From Austropuccinia psidii (Eukaryota; Basidiomycota; Pucciniomycetes; Pucciniales; Sphaerophragmiaceae), in NCBI GenBank assembly GCA_023105745.1, contig JALGQZ010000007.1, positions 52,185,569 through 52,249,568 of the forward strand: a DNA stretch of 64,000 nt, given 5' to 3'. Shown one piece after another: positions 1 through 12,435 of the stretch. Positions within the stretch are counted from its first letter, which is position 1. The number at the start of each line of letters is the position of its first letter. The translations under genes were made by a program, and so were the position numbers. The notes under the pieces were generated by a model that saw nothing but the letters and a program-made list of their open reading frames with translations, made no database searches and was not told where the DNA came from.

Positions 1-743
1 TGCCAGGTGTTGTGACCTCTACCTGTTCATTATGTCCTACTTTGCTTAATACTACAAGGTCCATTCGTTTTTTAATATGTACCTTTAAAGCTTCTCTAGC
101 TCTTGGGCTGGCTGGATAAGCTGGTCTTCTTAATAGAGGTGGATAAGGTTTTTCTACATGGAGGATTATGTCTACCTCATGTCCAATGAAGACACCTAGT
201 GGTTCCTTGTCAGTTGCAAAGGCATTTAATATTTAAATAAGAGGTCAATCATTTTTTATTTCATTTTTACAGTCAATTAATGATTGAATTCTGCCTCTTT
301 TAGCTGTTCAGGTATGAAACAATCCAATTAGGGGATTTTTTCTTCATTATTGACAACTGTAATTTCTCTTTTGTTATTAAGAAAGCCAAATCTTTGTCTT
401 TTATTATCTCCTATGGTAAAATATCTATATTTTGGTTAGAGATATCTATGCCATAAATTGACAATTAGTCATTTCCAAGTATAAAATAGTTACTAGTGCA
501 GCTGTCCATTAATACAAATTATACTTTCCATCTGATCCATTGTGAAGGATGAGGAAGAATGTGTGTTGAGTCAATTATTCCAAGGGGCTTCATGCTTTTA
601 CTTGTGCTACTAAATTTGACTCCTTGTATTGGTATAAGTTTTCCTTCCCAATCTAGTACAATTGTTTCCAAATAACTTTTACCAACACAGGTACAATACG
701 CTCCTGTATCTAAGTTCACTTTTGCCTCTTGGTTTTCCACCAT
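1..743 (-). pseudogene. Aspartic protease and start of reverse transcriptase, family D pol (broken, partial)
   Basis: The retroviral-type protease that processes Gag-Pol is recognisable from the active-site triad Asp-Thr-Gly at 702-710 (context LDTGAYCTC). Further on, near 461-484, is the second conserved protease motif FILGND, directly followed by a stop codon. From about 185 to the left edge the translation reads as the conserved linker and N-terminal fingers of RT (RRPAYPASPRAREAL, then KVGHN, then EVTTP). The same order is seen in the complete A element at 22.7-23.5 kb. Stops and at least one frame change separate the pieces. The catalytic YIDD box would lie beyond the left edge. Confidence 0.8.
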
Positions 744-2324
744 GAAAATACTTAAAATGGTTTTCTAGCTGTATATTCCATCCCTTTTGCTGGTTTGGGT
801 CTATACAATTTAGCATCTTGTATGTTTGTGAGGCTTGTACCAGATGCTCCAACTTGTGGTAAGTTTGAATTGACATCCAGTCCTTCATATATTAAATCAA
901 TATTATTAATTTTTGCATTAATTATATTAATTTCATCACTTCCAGAAGCTTCTGATTCTTCAGCGTCCTTTTCAGAACTAGAATCTTCTTCTTTATCATT
1001 GTGGTCTTCTGTTTCCACAATTTCATTGATTTTTGCTTTTTTAAGGCAATTATTGGCTAAGTGTCCAATACCTCCACATTTGTGGCATTTTCTTTACTCA
1101 TTACTGCTGGATGAATTGGGATTGAAAGCTTCTCTTGGTTTATCTTTTTTGATAAATGGCTTATTTATACTTTTAGTGTCCAATTTCTTCCAAGTTGAGC
1201 CAATCGTTGTCCTTGTCACTATGTCTTCTAGTGCATTGATATACTCTTCTGTGGAGCATCATTCTATAAACCTGCCTCTCAGGGCATGTTCCAATTCTCC
1301 TCCACATTTCATAAGTATTCTCATGTGTATCATTTTTTGTGACATTTCTGGGTACAGTGCATTTAATCTTTCAACTTGTTTCAAGAACAAGGTCAAAGGT
1401 GTATCTTTGTCTGGGTCAAAGAAGCAGTTTTCAAATGCATTTTCTATTTTGTATCTCCAGGAATCATTAGCCCACTTGGTGATTATTTCTTGTTTCCACC
1501 AAGAACAGGTATTTTTGCCATTTGTTTGTCTTAATCCATGATAGCATCTTTTTGCAGATTTCTCAAACAGTGAGTGTAATCTGGCAGTGATCAATTCATC
1601 TGGTATGGCATAATCTTCTTGTACCATGTCAATTGTTTTAATAAATGACATATGGTCATATTCACCTTCTCCTGTGAATGTTGGCAATTCTTTCAATTGA
1701 GGTGCTTCCTTCATTAAGACTTGGTTATTGTCTTGGTGACTCAGGTATGTTATGAATGGATTTTTTAATTCATCTTTTGGTTTAACAGGGCTTCTTATGT
1801 GAGAAAATGAAGTTGATGAATTTGGCATATTTGAGTTAGCCTCATTAATTTTATCCATTTTTTCAGTGATAAGCCTTATTTCACTTTGAATATCATCCTT
1901 CAGATGCATTCTTTCTTCATCACTATTTTCTCATGGTCTAAGAGCAATTTTTGGTGTGATGAAGTTTTTTCTTAAAATTTTTCTACAGAAATACTTAATT
2001 TGTTCAATTTTTGTGTAAGATTATCAATACTCACGTCATAATTGATTGTCAAAGCTTTATCTTTGATATCTTTTATGTATTTTTAAAATTATTGTTGTCC
2101 TTGTATTAGTTTTTGATTATTGTCAATTAAAACGTTTGGTTTATTATTTTCAACTATAAATTTATTGTTGTCAATTTCTTTTTTGTTCTGTAAAGCAATT
2201 TTTGTTAAAGAAGATAAATTATTATTCATTTCTTGTAATGATAATAAACTATTTTTAATTTATTTTGGAGGTAAAATACTGTTTTTAATTTCTGTTAAAG
2301 TATTTACAACATCTGGGGAAAAGG
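744..2324 (-). pseudogene. Gag of the family D element (broken)
   Basis: The longest open stretch (1259-1909) contains the capsid-like region with the block FTGEGEYDHM, a SWWKQEIITKWAND segment and a CGGELEHALR block. The same blocks recur in A (24.0-24.4 kb) and, weaker, in E (58.1-58.5 kb). A zinc knuckle of the form C-x2-C-x4-H-x4-C (CHKCGGIGHLANNC) is at 1046-1087 and marks nucleocapsid. An acidic, Ser/Glu-rich stretch follows (752-1018) before the protease. The upstream part (about 1910-2324) is Lys/Asn/Ile-rich, as in the A gag. Several frame changes and stops are present, so this is a gag remnant. Confidence 0.75.
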
Positions 2325-2844
2325 TTATTTCTTTGGGAAATGAGGTTGTCTCATTCTTTGATCCTCCCTGTCCTTGAATTCAATAAAGGTTCTGGTGATG
2401 TTGAAGACATTTTCCATGGCATATTTTTGGAGTTTTGGAATCCTTTAGCTTGGGGAATATGGTTTTCTCAAGTTATTTTTCTTGTTCTTCCTCCCTTCTT
2501 GGGGCTTGCTGGTACAAGCTACTGGGGCTTCTTCCTTGGTTGCCTCCTTCTTTTTGGCATGGTACTCTTTGATCTTTTTGATTTGAGGTTTGGATGATAG
2601 TGGATTCCATCCATTGGAGTATCTCACTATTTCCTCCTCTTTGAGGAACGTTTTGAGGATGTGCCAGGAGTTCATCACTCCTTGGTCTATTTGTGGCAAC
2701 ATTTCCCAGTACTTGTCTTTGTACACTGTGTAGTACTGCTTGTACTGGCTCATTGAAATGTCTATCTGAGCCCTCTGAATGTGATTTGTACCTGTTGGAG
2801 TTACTCATACTTAGTTCTAACTCTGGTTCAGATATCATGGGCAT
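2325..2844 (-). pseudogene. ORF1 / overlapping gag-frame leader of family D (two frames open together)
   Basis: Two frames are open over the same DNA. One (2445-2753, continuing past a TAA to 2325) carries a NGWNPL motif, a Lys-rich linker and then RIPK, AMENVF and an RTFIEF-type tail ending at the TAA at 2325-2327. The other (2473-2844) is Ser/Arg/Gln/Glu-rich and feeds the gag frame. In A the equivalent ORF1 stop overlaps a gag ATG as ATGA; here the same four bases read ATAA, so that start would be lost by one G-to-A change. Whether one or both frames are translated cannot be told from one copy. The function of the small protein is unknown to me. Confidence 0.55.
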
Positions 2845-2989
2845 TTCTGGGACTTGCCTTTGGGATAAGGCACTTCCTTGTGTGGATTCTGTTCCACTGG
2901 GGATATTACCCTTTCTTTACCCCTTTGAGGGATCAATTATACCTCTGAGTCCAGATTCATCTGATTGGATGGAGTATTGGGAGCCTCTT

Positions 2990-3075
2990 CTGGTGTTCAT
3001 AATTTAAGAAATAAGAAATAAGAATATTTCAGGACAAGAATTCTTCTTATGGAAATTTATAAAGGAGGTACTCAC
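2990..3075 (-). other. Candidate 86-nt intron near the 5' end of the family D coding region
   Basis: The minus strand has a strong donor, GTGAGT at 3075-3070, and an acceptor ending AACACCAG at 2990. Removing it joins ...QDSE to KEAPNTPSNQMNLDSEV in frame before the next stop. A and E have candidate introns at the matching place, also ending CCAG. Confidence 0.45.
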
Positions 3076-3225
3076 TTTCAGAGTCCTGAATAGTGGGTCC
3101 TGGAAAGTCTAATTTATTAGCTTTCTTTTTCTTAATGACAATTGGTCTTGGAGAGCTTGGTCTAGTTTCTTCCAACAGTCTTTCAACAGTGTCTTGGTTG
3201 TCTTCTGTTGGATTGTCTTCAAACA
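3076..3225 (-). pseudogene. 5' coding exon remnant of family D, acidic leader peptide
   Basis: An open stretch rich in Glu, Asp, Pro and Lys (FEDNPTEDNQDTVERLLEE..., then a KKKK run) lies just downstream of a T-run ending in TAG at 3228-3226 that looks like a splice acceptor. It ends at the candidate donor of the 2990-3075 intron. The A element has a comparable exon at 25892-26089 after TTAATTTTAG. No ATG is near the 5' end here, so the start would have to be in an upstream exon that I cannot place. Confidence 0.4.
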
Positions 3226-3228
3226 CTA

Positions 3229-3729
3229 AAAAAAACAAATAAGTATAAGTCTTTTATATAAGAAGTGTTATTTTTGGTAAGATATGGAAAGTTTCCATGT
3301 AAAAATTTCTTTGATATCTTTGAATAAATGAAATGAATAAAGAAATCAAAAAAATGAATAAAAATAACTTTTTTTATTGGTTTTTAATTTTTCTTATTAT
3401 TTTTTATATTTTTATTTTTGAAGAATAAAATAAAAATGAAGATTATTCCTTTATGAAATTAATTTATAATATGAAGTTATTTTTAATTTATAAAACATCT
3501 CTTTTAATAACTAGAGTCACTCAAAGAAAGTTCTTGCAAGTCTAAGGATGTGAAAAACCACATGTAAAACAGTACAATTGCTTTCCAAATGCCTCAATAG
3601 CTTTTAAAATCAATAAATATAAAATTATTATATAGTTTTATGGCTATAACTATAATTTATATTGGATAAACCCAAACTAAAATATTTTTAAAGGTCTTTT
3701 AAAGTAAATATCACAGACAGGCCCCCAAA
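3229..3729 (-). other. Untranslated leader and primer-binding site of the family D element
   Basis: This stretch between the first exon and the 5' LTR is very AT-rich and I see no gene in it. Next to the LTR, read on the minus strand, is TGGGGGCCTGTCTG (about 3714-3727), two bases from the LTR end. It matches the TGGGGGCCTGGCC primer-binding site of the other families at most positions. Confidence 0.65.
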
Positions 3730-5689
3730 TTTAAGGTTTGACTATGAAACAATAAGTAAAAATTACAAATATTTTACTTATTGTAATCTGAATGTCCTTA
3801 TAAACAAAGTAACTAAGATAAGGATAGTTATAATAATAAAGAATTATTATAATTAAGGTGTAAGAAATTATTATATTATTAAATAAATATAATAATATAA
3901 TAAACAAATATATTAATATATAATAATTCATATATTTTAAAGCACTTTATTATTGTTATCAACAAATAATAAAGGTGTAAAGAATTGTTTCTTAATAATA
4001 AAAAACAATTAATAAAATAATATTACTAATATTATAGTTATAAACTAATATAAATACTATTTATATCAATTAAAGAATTATTAAAAGCAATAATAAAGTG
4101 AAATTGTGATAATAAGAGAAAATAACTTAATTTTGACACTTGGTATAATAATTTTGAATAAATTTATGCCAAATAATATAATACAACTTATTTGAATTGT
4201 ATTTACAATCAAAAATAAGAGAAATTACGAATTTTCTTGATTTTATGTGGATTTGAGATTTGTAAGAGAAATATTGCAAAACAGTAGAAGCATTGAAGAA
4301 ATCAGATCAAAAATGATGATTCTAATGAAGATTACCTTTGGGTTTATATAATATAAGAGATTCATATATAAAGAGTAAAGATTTTACCTTTTTGATTTAA
4401 TTGTCTCAACGTTTTTATGCGTCTGTGGGGAAAATAGAGTAAAAAGAGCTTTATTTATAGCAAATACCTCCCTTCTAGAGTCCAGTAGGGTTCTAGTAGA
4501 CGTGTACTGATGGTATCCACTTGAAATGATGAATAGCTTAAGGCTTAATGATGATTACATCATGATAAAACCATCTTATCTCATTATTACGCCATTATTT
4601 AGCATTATCCCTATTACTCTAAGCTTGATGACATCCTAAGCTTTGAAGAAGCCTAAAATTCGTGGATTGTATCAGTATTAATTATAACTAATAGTATTCA
4701 CCAGTTTTATCACTTATATAACTGTTAAACTTAAAATAAGATTACAGTGAGTGATCACAAATGATCAAATTTAAGCTTAAACTTTGATCATTAATAACTT
4801 TGAAATTATACATGCTAAAGCTATTCTGAGAGTGGTTTCTGATATCTTGGGATGTCCTCATCAAAATTTTAAGAGCATTTCATTACATCTTTGAAACCAT
4901 ATTTTTGATGATTTTTCTTTTAACTCATGTTTTTGGTCAAAATTCAATATTTTGAAATTCAAACCATGATTTAAAGGGGTTATACCTTGAATATTATAGT
5001 AAAAATTAAATAATTATTGACGAATGAGCTAGTATAATCTGACTGTATACCTTTCTTTTAAGTTTGGACCACTTTCACAACAAAGTGGTCAACAGCTCCA
5101 TTGATTTTAATCAATAATCCATGACAAGTTTTAACCTTGTTTATAACTTGTAAGATGAAGTTCATATATGTGTTCTTACAGTAATTATGTGGTGACTTTC
5201 TTTTTGGTTTATCTCTCTATCCTTTATATTTGAAGAGATATTAGCTAAAAACCATGAATATATGCATTGACCAAAAAAGTGCATATATTCAGCTTAATTC
5301 CTTAAATATTGACTTTAGAGATTAGCTTTTTAATTGTTTTATGTGTGGTATTTTATGAATAATCCAATAGAGAAATTTATTTTACATGTTGTTACATTGG
5401 CTTTTGAGTTAAATAAGGTTTTATACCTTTTTTAAGGTATTATTACTTATTCTTCAGTAATTATTGACTTTTCAGATATGCCATAAAAATAACGTATTTG
5501 TATTTTACCATGAGGAATCTAATGGTGTAATTTATTTAACATTCTTAATTATTAGAGTCTGAGTTAATTCAGATTTTGTACTTATTTATGGTATTTTTAC
5601 TAGTATTTGAGATAATTATTATAAGCATAATTATTACAGAAATCTGTTGTGACCTTTTTGGATATGTGGTCATATCTCAAAGGATCACA
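3730..5689 (-). repeat. 5' LTR of the family D element
   Basis: The left end (TTTAAGGTTTGACTATG) is a mutated form of TGTGAGGTTTGACTATG, as deduced from the other D copy, and the right end is CTCAAAGGATCACA. The whole unit aligns in inverse orientation with the solo D LTR at 16442-18062 plus 28148-28510. Length is 1960 bp. A 12-bp perfect inverted repeat (3750-3761 with 3772-3783) lies just inside the primer-binding-site end. Confidence 0.85.
4451..4459 (-). promoter_or_regulatory. TATA box of the family D LTR
   Basis: On the minus strand this reads TATAAATAA, preceded by GGAGGTATTTGC and followed by a pyrimidine-rich AGCTCTTTTTACTC. The solo D LTR keeps the same arrangement (TATAAATAG at 17670-17678). 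This is the likely core promoter driving the retroelement transcript. Confidence 0.5.
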
Positions 5690-5694
5690 GTATT

Positions 5695-7169
5695 AAAGAA
5701 AGCTACAGCTTATCTCTATGATTTCATGTCTTTCTGATTGAGTCTGAAAGATAAAAAGATTTAACCAATACTTACTTGTGGGTAATAAAGGTATAGTTGG
5801 ATAATAAGATGATTTGGAAAAAACAGGAAGAGGAGGCCTCTTTTAAGTCAATAACAGCTCACAGAGGTGTGCCATGGAGCAAACTGAGAATAAAGTGAGT
5901 GAGAGAGTGATAAAAACGTTTTGGATTATTGATTGCATTATATTTTTTCATGTAAGATTATCATAATTACTTAATTAAGGCTTTTAGGCAACTACCAACC
6001 CATTTATGGTTAACAATTAAAAAGGTAAGAATTGTAAATCTTCTTTTAATTCAGAAGAAATATTGATTTCTCAAAGTTACCAATGTTATTGGCAACTTCA
6101 TCCCAAGCTGTATTTTCTTTGAATTTTGGAAGATTAAGTGTTTTACATGGAATCATCAAGAATGGACTGTAAGTAAAGCTTTCAGTTTTACTTATGAATC
6201 TGTAATTTTTGTGTTTTTTGATGGATAATAATATTCTGCATTGATCCTGAAAGCTTCAGAAACATCCATTAATAATTTTATTTTTCAATAAATTTTTGAA
6301 GTTTTTACCTTATTTCTACATATAATTGCAAATATCATATTATAGCAGGTTGCTATAGGTTAAATCAATGGATACTATTCCAAAAAAGGTTTAAATTACT
6401 CTTTTAATGTTTATTAATGGAAAATCACTAAGAATTGACATGGTACAGGAGGCAAAGCTGCTCTTTACCTCCTTGTCATGTCAAAATAGCAGCTTATTTG
6501 CAAGTTTCTTATAATTTAATAAGAGTTTAACTTGGTAACCAAGTTCCCAATAGGTTTTAGTATACTAATTGGGCCATGATAAGCCATGAATCCAAGCTTT
6601 AGAGATATCCATGCCTCAGAGGCCTCAGAAGTTGGTTACCCTGGCTCTCTTTGATGTCTTTTGTCCCCCTTAGCTATCTTGACGACAAAAATAGTAATTC
6701 AGGCTTAAAGACTGATATGCACTATGGATGTACCAAACCTTTATGTAAGAATACAATAACTGTAAGTGCTACAAACATGCCTAACACTAATCTTAGTGTA
6801 TGTGCAACATGGGATTTCTCAAATATTCATTATTTTGGCGTGAAATTGAAAAAAAACAAAAATTTTCACAGTTCTTTTATGTGGTATGGATGATGTGGTA
6901 TTGAAGTATTTCCCATATTACCACCCAATAGAGTTAATTTAAGCTTATTCACTCTATAGAGCTACCCTAGGTCAATTTCTGTGTAGAATACAAATCCGGC
7001 CTTAAATTCATGGATTTACTTACATGAAAAAGAATTATTCATCTTTTCTGAAATTCAAAATGATGAATTTTGGATATATGCATGACTTAGGGGTTATGCA
7101 TAGTTCAAAATCAATTTTAATGATAATTGTGATTTATGTGGGTATGTAAATTATACCTCAAGGCTCACA
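5695..7169 (-). repeat. Remainder of a family E LTR interrupted by the D element
   Basis: In reverse orientation this aligns with the E LTR at 53460 to about 55470: the terminal GTATGTAAATTATACC...AGGCTCACA end, a block around GACATGGTACAGGAGGC, and a block around TGGAATCATCAAGAATGG all recur. Relative to the 53.4 kb copy it lacks part of the sequence matching about 54300-54950. The left part of the LTR must lie beyond the D element, outside the window. Short open frames inside (6651-6893, 7136-7453) are LTR sequence, not genes. Confidence 0.75.
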
Positions 7170-10100
7170 CTGCACCTGCTACCAAGTGCACCATTTGGAC
7201 AATAGTTTGGACCCAGATAAGGAGGGGCTTTGGAAGTTCTTCTGACATGGTTTATCCCATAATATTCTTGTTTGGCCAAATTTTAATTTGTTCCCAGCCA
7301 CAAGAATATTACAGAAGACTCTGGAAATATCCTATTATTCATTTTAACCCCTTACATAAGTCAGATTACATTCTCATTTCATTTCTTGAAACTCCTGAAT
7401 TCAGCCTTTCTTGTTATATCCTTTCTAATTTTATTGTAAATCCTATTCTTTAATAAAAAGCTTAATGAGTTTCAGCCAAATATTATGTTTTTTAAGCACC
7501 TTAGCCCTCATTTGGGTATGATAAAGCTTCCTGAATTTGATTTGACAGTTTTAAAGTATACATTTTGAGAAATTGGAGGTAATATATACCTAAGGATTAT
7601 CCCTGGAATGTCTTTTTGAGAAAATACTATATAACAGAGTCTGCATATAATCTGTATCATTTGAGGGTTGCAAAAAAACATTGCTGATTTTAACTTGTTT
7701 CCTTGAGCTTATTAAATCTAATATTTACTCATATTTGAAGTATGTAAGACAATTTTTCCATCAAAGCTTGCATATTTCAGAAAGAGAATAATTTGAAGTT
7801 AAATGCCCACCTGTTTCAATCATGGGTGTGAGTTTTATGATAAATAAATAATATTTAAGGTTGATGTATATTTCAACTTGTTATTTTGGAAAAGTATTCA
7901 CCTTAAAAACAAGATAATTCTTCTTATCTTATGCTTTTGGAAAAACCATATTCCTCATTAATCTATTTCCCTCTCTCTCTCCAAAACATATCAATATATA
8001 CTCATTGATTCTGGTTATATGGATAGCTGTGACTATTTCAAAAGTTACAATCAGGAATTTTGTGGAGATTTTACCAAAAATACAAAATTATTATCATATG
8101 TAACAGAAATCTACTTGAAAAAAACCTTTCTATTTTTTGGCTTATTTCTATTCAATGTACCAGGAACTGATTTTGATAATGTAATTGGTTCAGAAAAGAT
8201 GCTGATTGCTTAATTATTCACAAAGATCTGCAACAATAAGTATATTTTATTTCATTATTTGTAAATCTGTTTCAACATTACCATTTGGGCTTTAGCATAG
8301 CTATCATGAGCTTTGTATAGCTTTTAGAAAAGGTATTTCTTTCATAATCCCGTTTTGGGCTTCAAAATATTTCCACAACTAATTTAGTGATCATGAAATA
8401 AGGCATTGTGGCATATAATATTACATTAATATGTATTATGAAGCCAAGAAAATCATGTATTGTTTTGCTACTAGAAAATATAGAAAAACTATAGCTCATC
8501 AATTTTCTATTCTTGTTAGTCCCTTGTAAACCATGGAAGAAATAAAGAATAATTTTCTTTAGTTGTATCTTATAATAATAACTTCAAAATTACCCTTTTC
8601 ATCTGATAAATAAAGAAGAGAATCTTATAATTATTAAAAATCATGAGTTTTATTAACTTAATTTTATCTAAATCTTTCAATAGGTATCTTATGGAATGAG
8701 TTATATAATTAAAAATGTGAATACAGTAATAAATGTTAAATCCTCTTTGCAGATAGCCATTATATATGGAAGGAAAAAATTTGAAGCAATTTAATTAAAT
8801 GGCACATATTGGGAATCTCATAATTATTATGATAATACATATTGGGAATTAGAATATGTACTTAAGGCCCTCATATTGTGATTATTGTATCAATATTACT
8901 TATTTGATCTTATTTGGAATAGATATATCTTACTATTGTGGCTACATTCCATAACATATCATTCAAATTATTGCTGACATCCATTATCAATATGAAAAAC
9001 TAAAGGAATTTTAATAAATGGATCTCAAATTTAGCTGAAAAAAATTCAAAACTCAAAGGTTTGATTTTGTTCTTTTCTAATAATATACGTGAATTTCCCC
9101 ACATTCAAAAAATAGATAATTCAAAAAATGGCACCATGGGAATTTTAATTTTGAGGTCTTGTGGAACTTTTTTTAATTTATATTATTTAGTAATGCTTTG
9201 GTGAATAAGCCTATAATTAAATGAACATATAGCGTTTTTTGAATCATGAGATTAAGGATCTATCTTTATTTTAATAATATCGTTTGATTGATTAATCTAT
9301 TATTTGAAATCACTTATAGATTATAGTTTAACATTGAAAAGTACTTAAAATTTACCTAGTATGATCCCTTATCATGCAGGGATCCTGAAAGTATCAAAAT
9401 ATATTTTTATAGATAATATTATTATGAAATGCACTATTTTGATAGTGGGGAAAGGTTCTCTTTGCACTTGATAAGAGAAAAATTGACGCATCTATATTCA
9501 TATTGCTCCCCATCATTTGATAAGCTGATTTTATATATCACCTCATGTTATATATTACAAAAATGAGGATTAAAATTGAAAAACCTAAATTGTTAACTAT
9601 CCAAAAATATATTAAAAGTTTCCAGCTTTCTCTTGCAAATTTAAAATAAGATATGAGAAAATTAATATTTAAAATAAGTGGGAGTGAATTATTTTTCTTA
9701 ATTACTACTTGATAGATGAATTTTCCAATTATATAGCTACCAGGAGTAAGGTACAAAGCCTAAGACTCAAGAGTATTTCATGGTTGCTGAAATTTCATGA
9801 ATATTCTTTCAGTATTACATATTGATCTTTTTGAAACATTTGTATAACAGTTTTAGGAAAATTATGGGAATGCTTGACTTTCTGGAAATTTGTGCCCTCT
9901 TTTTGGTTATGTTAAACACTTCTGTCAGCTTTTTGTTTGAATTTTTTCTCCATATGAGTAGCTGAGGTAATGCAGATCCCAGTTATTCAAGATTAACTTG
10001 AATGCCTAAGCTCTCTATTAAATAATCTTTGAATAATAATTTCCTTCAGAATCCTCCTAATTCTAAGATCAGGACTCAATGGAGGGAAGTAATTTTGAAG

Positions 10101-10319
10101 TGACTTATTTCCAAAGGTGTCTTTTTTCAGTGATAATTCTATGTTTGAAAATATTTTCAACCACTTGAATAAGTCATTATCCTTTTTTATTAAGTATATT
10201 TAGGGATTTAATACCTGATTTCTTAATTGAGGATTTTCTTTGTATTCCTGGGGGGCTTTGGCTTAAGGAGTTTGTCTTTTTAAATCCTAAACCACCTTTT
10301 GGATATTTAAAGAATTACT
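7170..10319. other. AT-rich stretch without a supportable gene
   Basis: Open frames are short and differ in strand and frame, and I see no recognisable domain, tRNA or LTR ends. A slightly GC-richer patch at 7170-7340 could be an element edge. The last few hundred bases (9900-10319) may be the tail of the decayed coding locus described next. Confidence 0.6.
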
Positions 10320-11095
10320 TCTTTTTGAAAATGAGATAGATCAAGGGAATAATTTTTGAAAGAGCCTATGTTAAGTGCATGAACCCAGTGCTTTGTAACA
10401 ACTAAAAGGATTAGTTTATCCCAAGTAATTATTTTTTTTCAACTGAAAGGTAATCTTTTGAAGTCCATAGATTGAGAACTCAGAATTGCATTGATCTTTG
10501 TGCCTGCCTGGAATCCCCCTTTTCCTTCATAATAATTTTACCTGAAAATGGAAGTTAAAAGGAAGATTTATTTGTTTCAACTTCTTCTTGATTCGGCTCC
10601 ATAAATTGTGATATTAGCTGCTCTGATGGTGGTTCTTGTAATGGACAGCCACATGGTGCAATATCAGGAATCATTTTGATGAAATATCTTAAGCAGAGAC
10701 ATAGTTGATCATTTGAGCTTGGAAGATACTGTGAAGCTGCTTTGTTTATTCTTCTAGTGGAGGTGGAGAATGGGTATGTTACACCATTATGTATTTTATT
10801 TCCAAAATGATAAATTGATTAGTTGAGAGAGAATTATGAATGAAATTCCTAAATTACATAGATATTAGTCTAAAAAAGATTCTTCAATTACATCATTTTG
10901 ATCATAAGCCAATGAATTTTGAAGATCTTTGAGGAGGACTAACTGTAAGAGTGGTATCCTTATGCAAGGCCTGGAGATATAAGGATATTATTTGGGTCTT
11001 CTTCTTACATAAATTAATTGAGGAGTTGTTGTTAGATTTTCATCAAAAGATCTAAGAGATATCAAAGGAATAATTTTTCAAACATTCTCATTCAT
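10320..11095 (-). pseudogene. Unidentified decayed coding locus, downstream part
   Basis: I do not recognise this. On the minus strand several open stretches follow each other in changing frames. One of about 78 codons at about 10556-10790 starts near NGVTYPFSTSTRRINKAAS and includes a Cys-rich CGCPLQEPP and an acidic QEEVETNKSS. Another at about 10860-10975 reads IRIPLLQLVLLKDLQNSLAY, and a third at about 10321-10440 reads KHWVHALNIGSFKNYSLDL. They lie in line with the longer coding remnants at 11.1-13.5 kb, which suggests one long ancestral gene. Frame breaks and stops make it a pseudogene. It could instead be a host gene with poorly visible introns, but the in-frame stops argue against that. 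Confidence 0.35.
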
Positions 11096-11100
11096 TTCAT

Positions 11101-12410
11101 GTTTTACTATTCATGTTTAAAGTATAAAAAGGAATTTTTCACTAACCCAAATGATATTACCTCTGTATATATATCTAAAACATTCTTTAATACATACTAT
11201 AGCTTTTTTTTTGCGTTAGAGGGTACATAATCAAAGGCTTTAGCACTAAAGCTTGATATTCTTCCTAGCAAAGGGTGCATTAAATTTACAACTGAAAATT
11301 TTTCTTGATAAAAATAATAAACTAACTCCAAATCCTCAATCAAAACATCCCTTAATCTGCTCACCCAAAATTCGGAATGTTAAATTTCAAGACATCTTGG
11401 CCAATTGATCTTTGCTGATAGACCATTGAATCCTATTGTTCCAAGGGTTTTCAAAAACTGAACCCTAATGTTACCAAAGAAGGGCCATCTTGAGGGTTGG
11501 GTTGAATTCTTAATATTAGCTTCAATAAGCTCTTTCCCAAGTTGAAGAGCCACCAAAAGTTTTTAATTTGGGTAGTACTTTTAATATGTTAAACAGATAA
11601 ACATTGCCACCAGACCTAAAAGGAGGAGGTTGGATATTGCTGCCATCATTTTGGGTATTTGATGATAAGCCCCTTTGACAGTACAACTATTATTTTGCAA
11701 GAGAGACTGCCTTGAATCATATTCAATAGACATAGTTCCAGCCCTTGCCGAAGTAATGTAGTTATGTAATACTGTTATACCCCCATGGTATGATTTAAAT
11801 TCATCATGGATTTAAATTTCCTTGGATTTTGGGAGTTGGTTGTCAGGAAACCTTTGGGCTACAGATGTCCCATCATGAAGAAATTAAAAAATTGTGTGAA
11901 CCATAATAAATGCCATTTCTGAATGAGGTTCAATATCTTCCAGTGCATCAGACAAACTGCATAATGGTTGATGCCCAAAAAACAGGGAAAAATATTGAAT
12001 AACCCCTTGAAGTCTTGGCCAGAATGTCTTTACGGGAATATGGAGGGGTTCCAGTATTGAGTTTATGACTTCACTGGTATGAGATCTATTACCGTAATAA
12101 GAAAGAATATTTGCTGTTTTTTCATTTCAGTAATTTAATAATAATTTTATGTTATTAGGTTTTTCTTAAAAAAATTTACCCTCATGAGAACAATCTCAAG
12201 GTCAGTCGTAAGGAGTTTACCAATAACAGGTACAATTGGAACCTTACAACCTAAGAGTTTGGGAAGGTGTTTCAAAATGAAGAAAATCTTTTGAATAGTA
12301 TTCTTATAATATTAATTTCCTTTCATTTGAGTTTGACAGCTATGAAGCCTTTTCATGGCCCCATTGGTGATATGTTTCATAATGGGATCTGTTTAAGAAA
12401 GATTGTAAGT
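11101..12410 (-). pseudogene. Unidentified decayed coding locus, core region
   Basis: I do not recognise the family. The minus strand shows long coding-like stretches broken by isolated stops. From about 12115 down to 11581 one frame runs for about 180 codons (near ILSYYGNRSHTSEVINSILE, later FKSYHGGITVLHNYITSA) with only two TAA codons, both one C-to-T change from CAA. After a frame change a second frame runs from about 11560 to 11110 (near PSRWPFFGNIRVQFLKTLG, then EFWVSRLRDVLIEDLELVYY) with two stops. Upstream, 12200-12400 contains PIMKHITNGAMKRLHS and KVPIVPVIGKLLTTDLEIVL. Predicted content is helical and hydrophobic with no visible catalytic motif. It could be an old transposon gene or a dead host gene. 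Confidence 0.45.
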
Positions 12411-12435
12411 ATGATGATCAGACAATTAAGAAGGC

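Larger units (their letters stand above)
1..5689 (-). mobile_element. Family D Ty3/gypsy retrotransposon, 5' half, cut by the window edge
   Basis: A minus-strand LTR retrotransposon whose 5' LTR lies at 3730-5689. Reading leftwards come a primer-binding site, a leader, ORF1, gag with a CCHC knuckle, a protease and the first part of reverse transcriptase; the rest lies beyond position 1. The next five bases after the LTR, GTATT at 5690-5694, should be one copy of the target-site duplication; its partner is outside the window. The host sequence to the right aligns by eye with an E LTR, so the element is inserted inside that LTR. Many stops and frame changes show it is dead. Confidence 0.85.

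Noticed and set aside
795..1541. 248-codon plus-strand open frame
   Set aside because: It lies opposite the gag of the D element and has no domain; it is the mirror of real minus-strand coding sequence.
3731..3931. 66-codon Ile/Tyr-rich minus-strand open frame
   Set aside because: Very AT-rich LTR sequence; the composition alone explains it.
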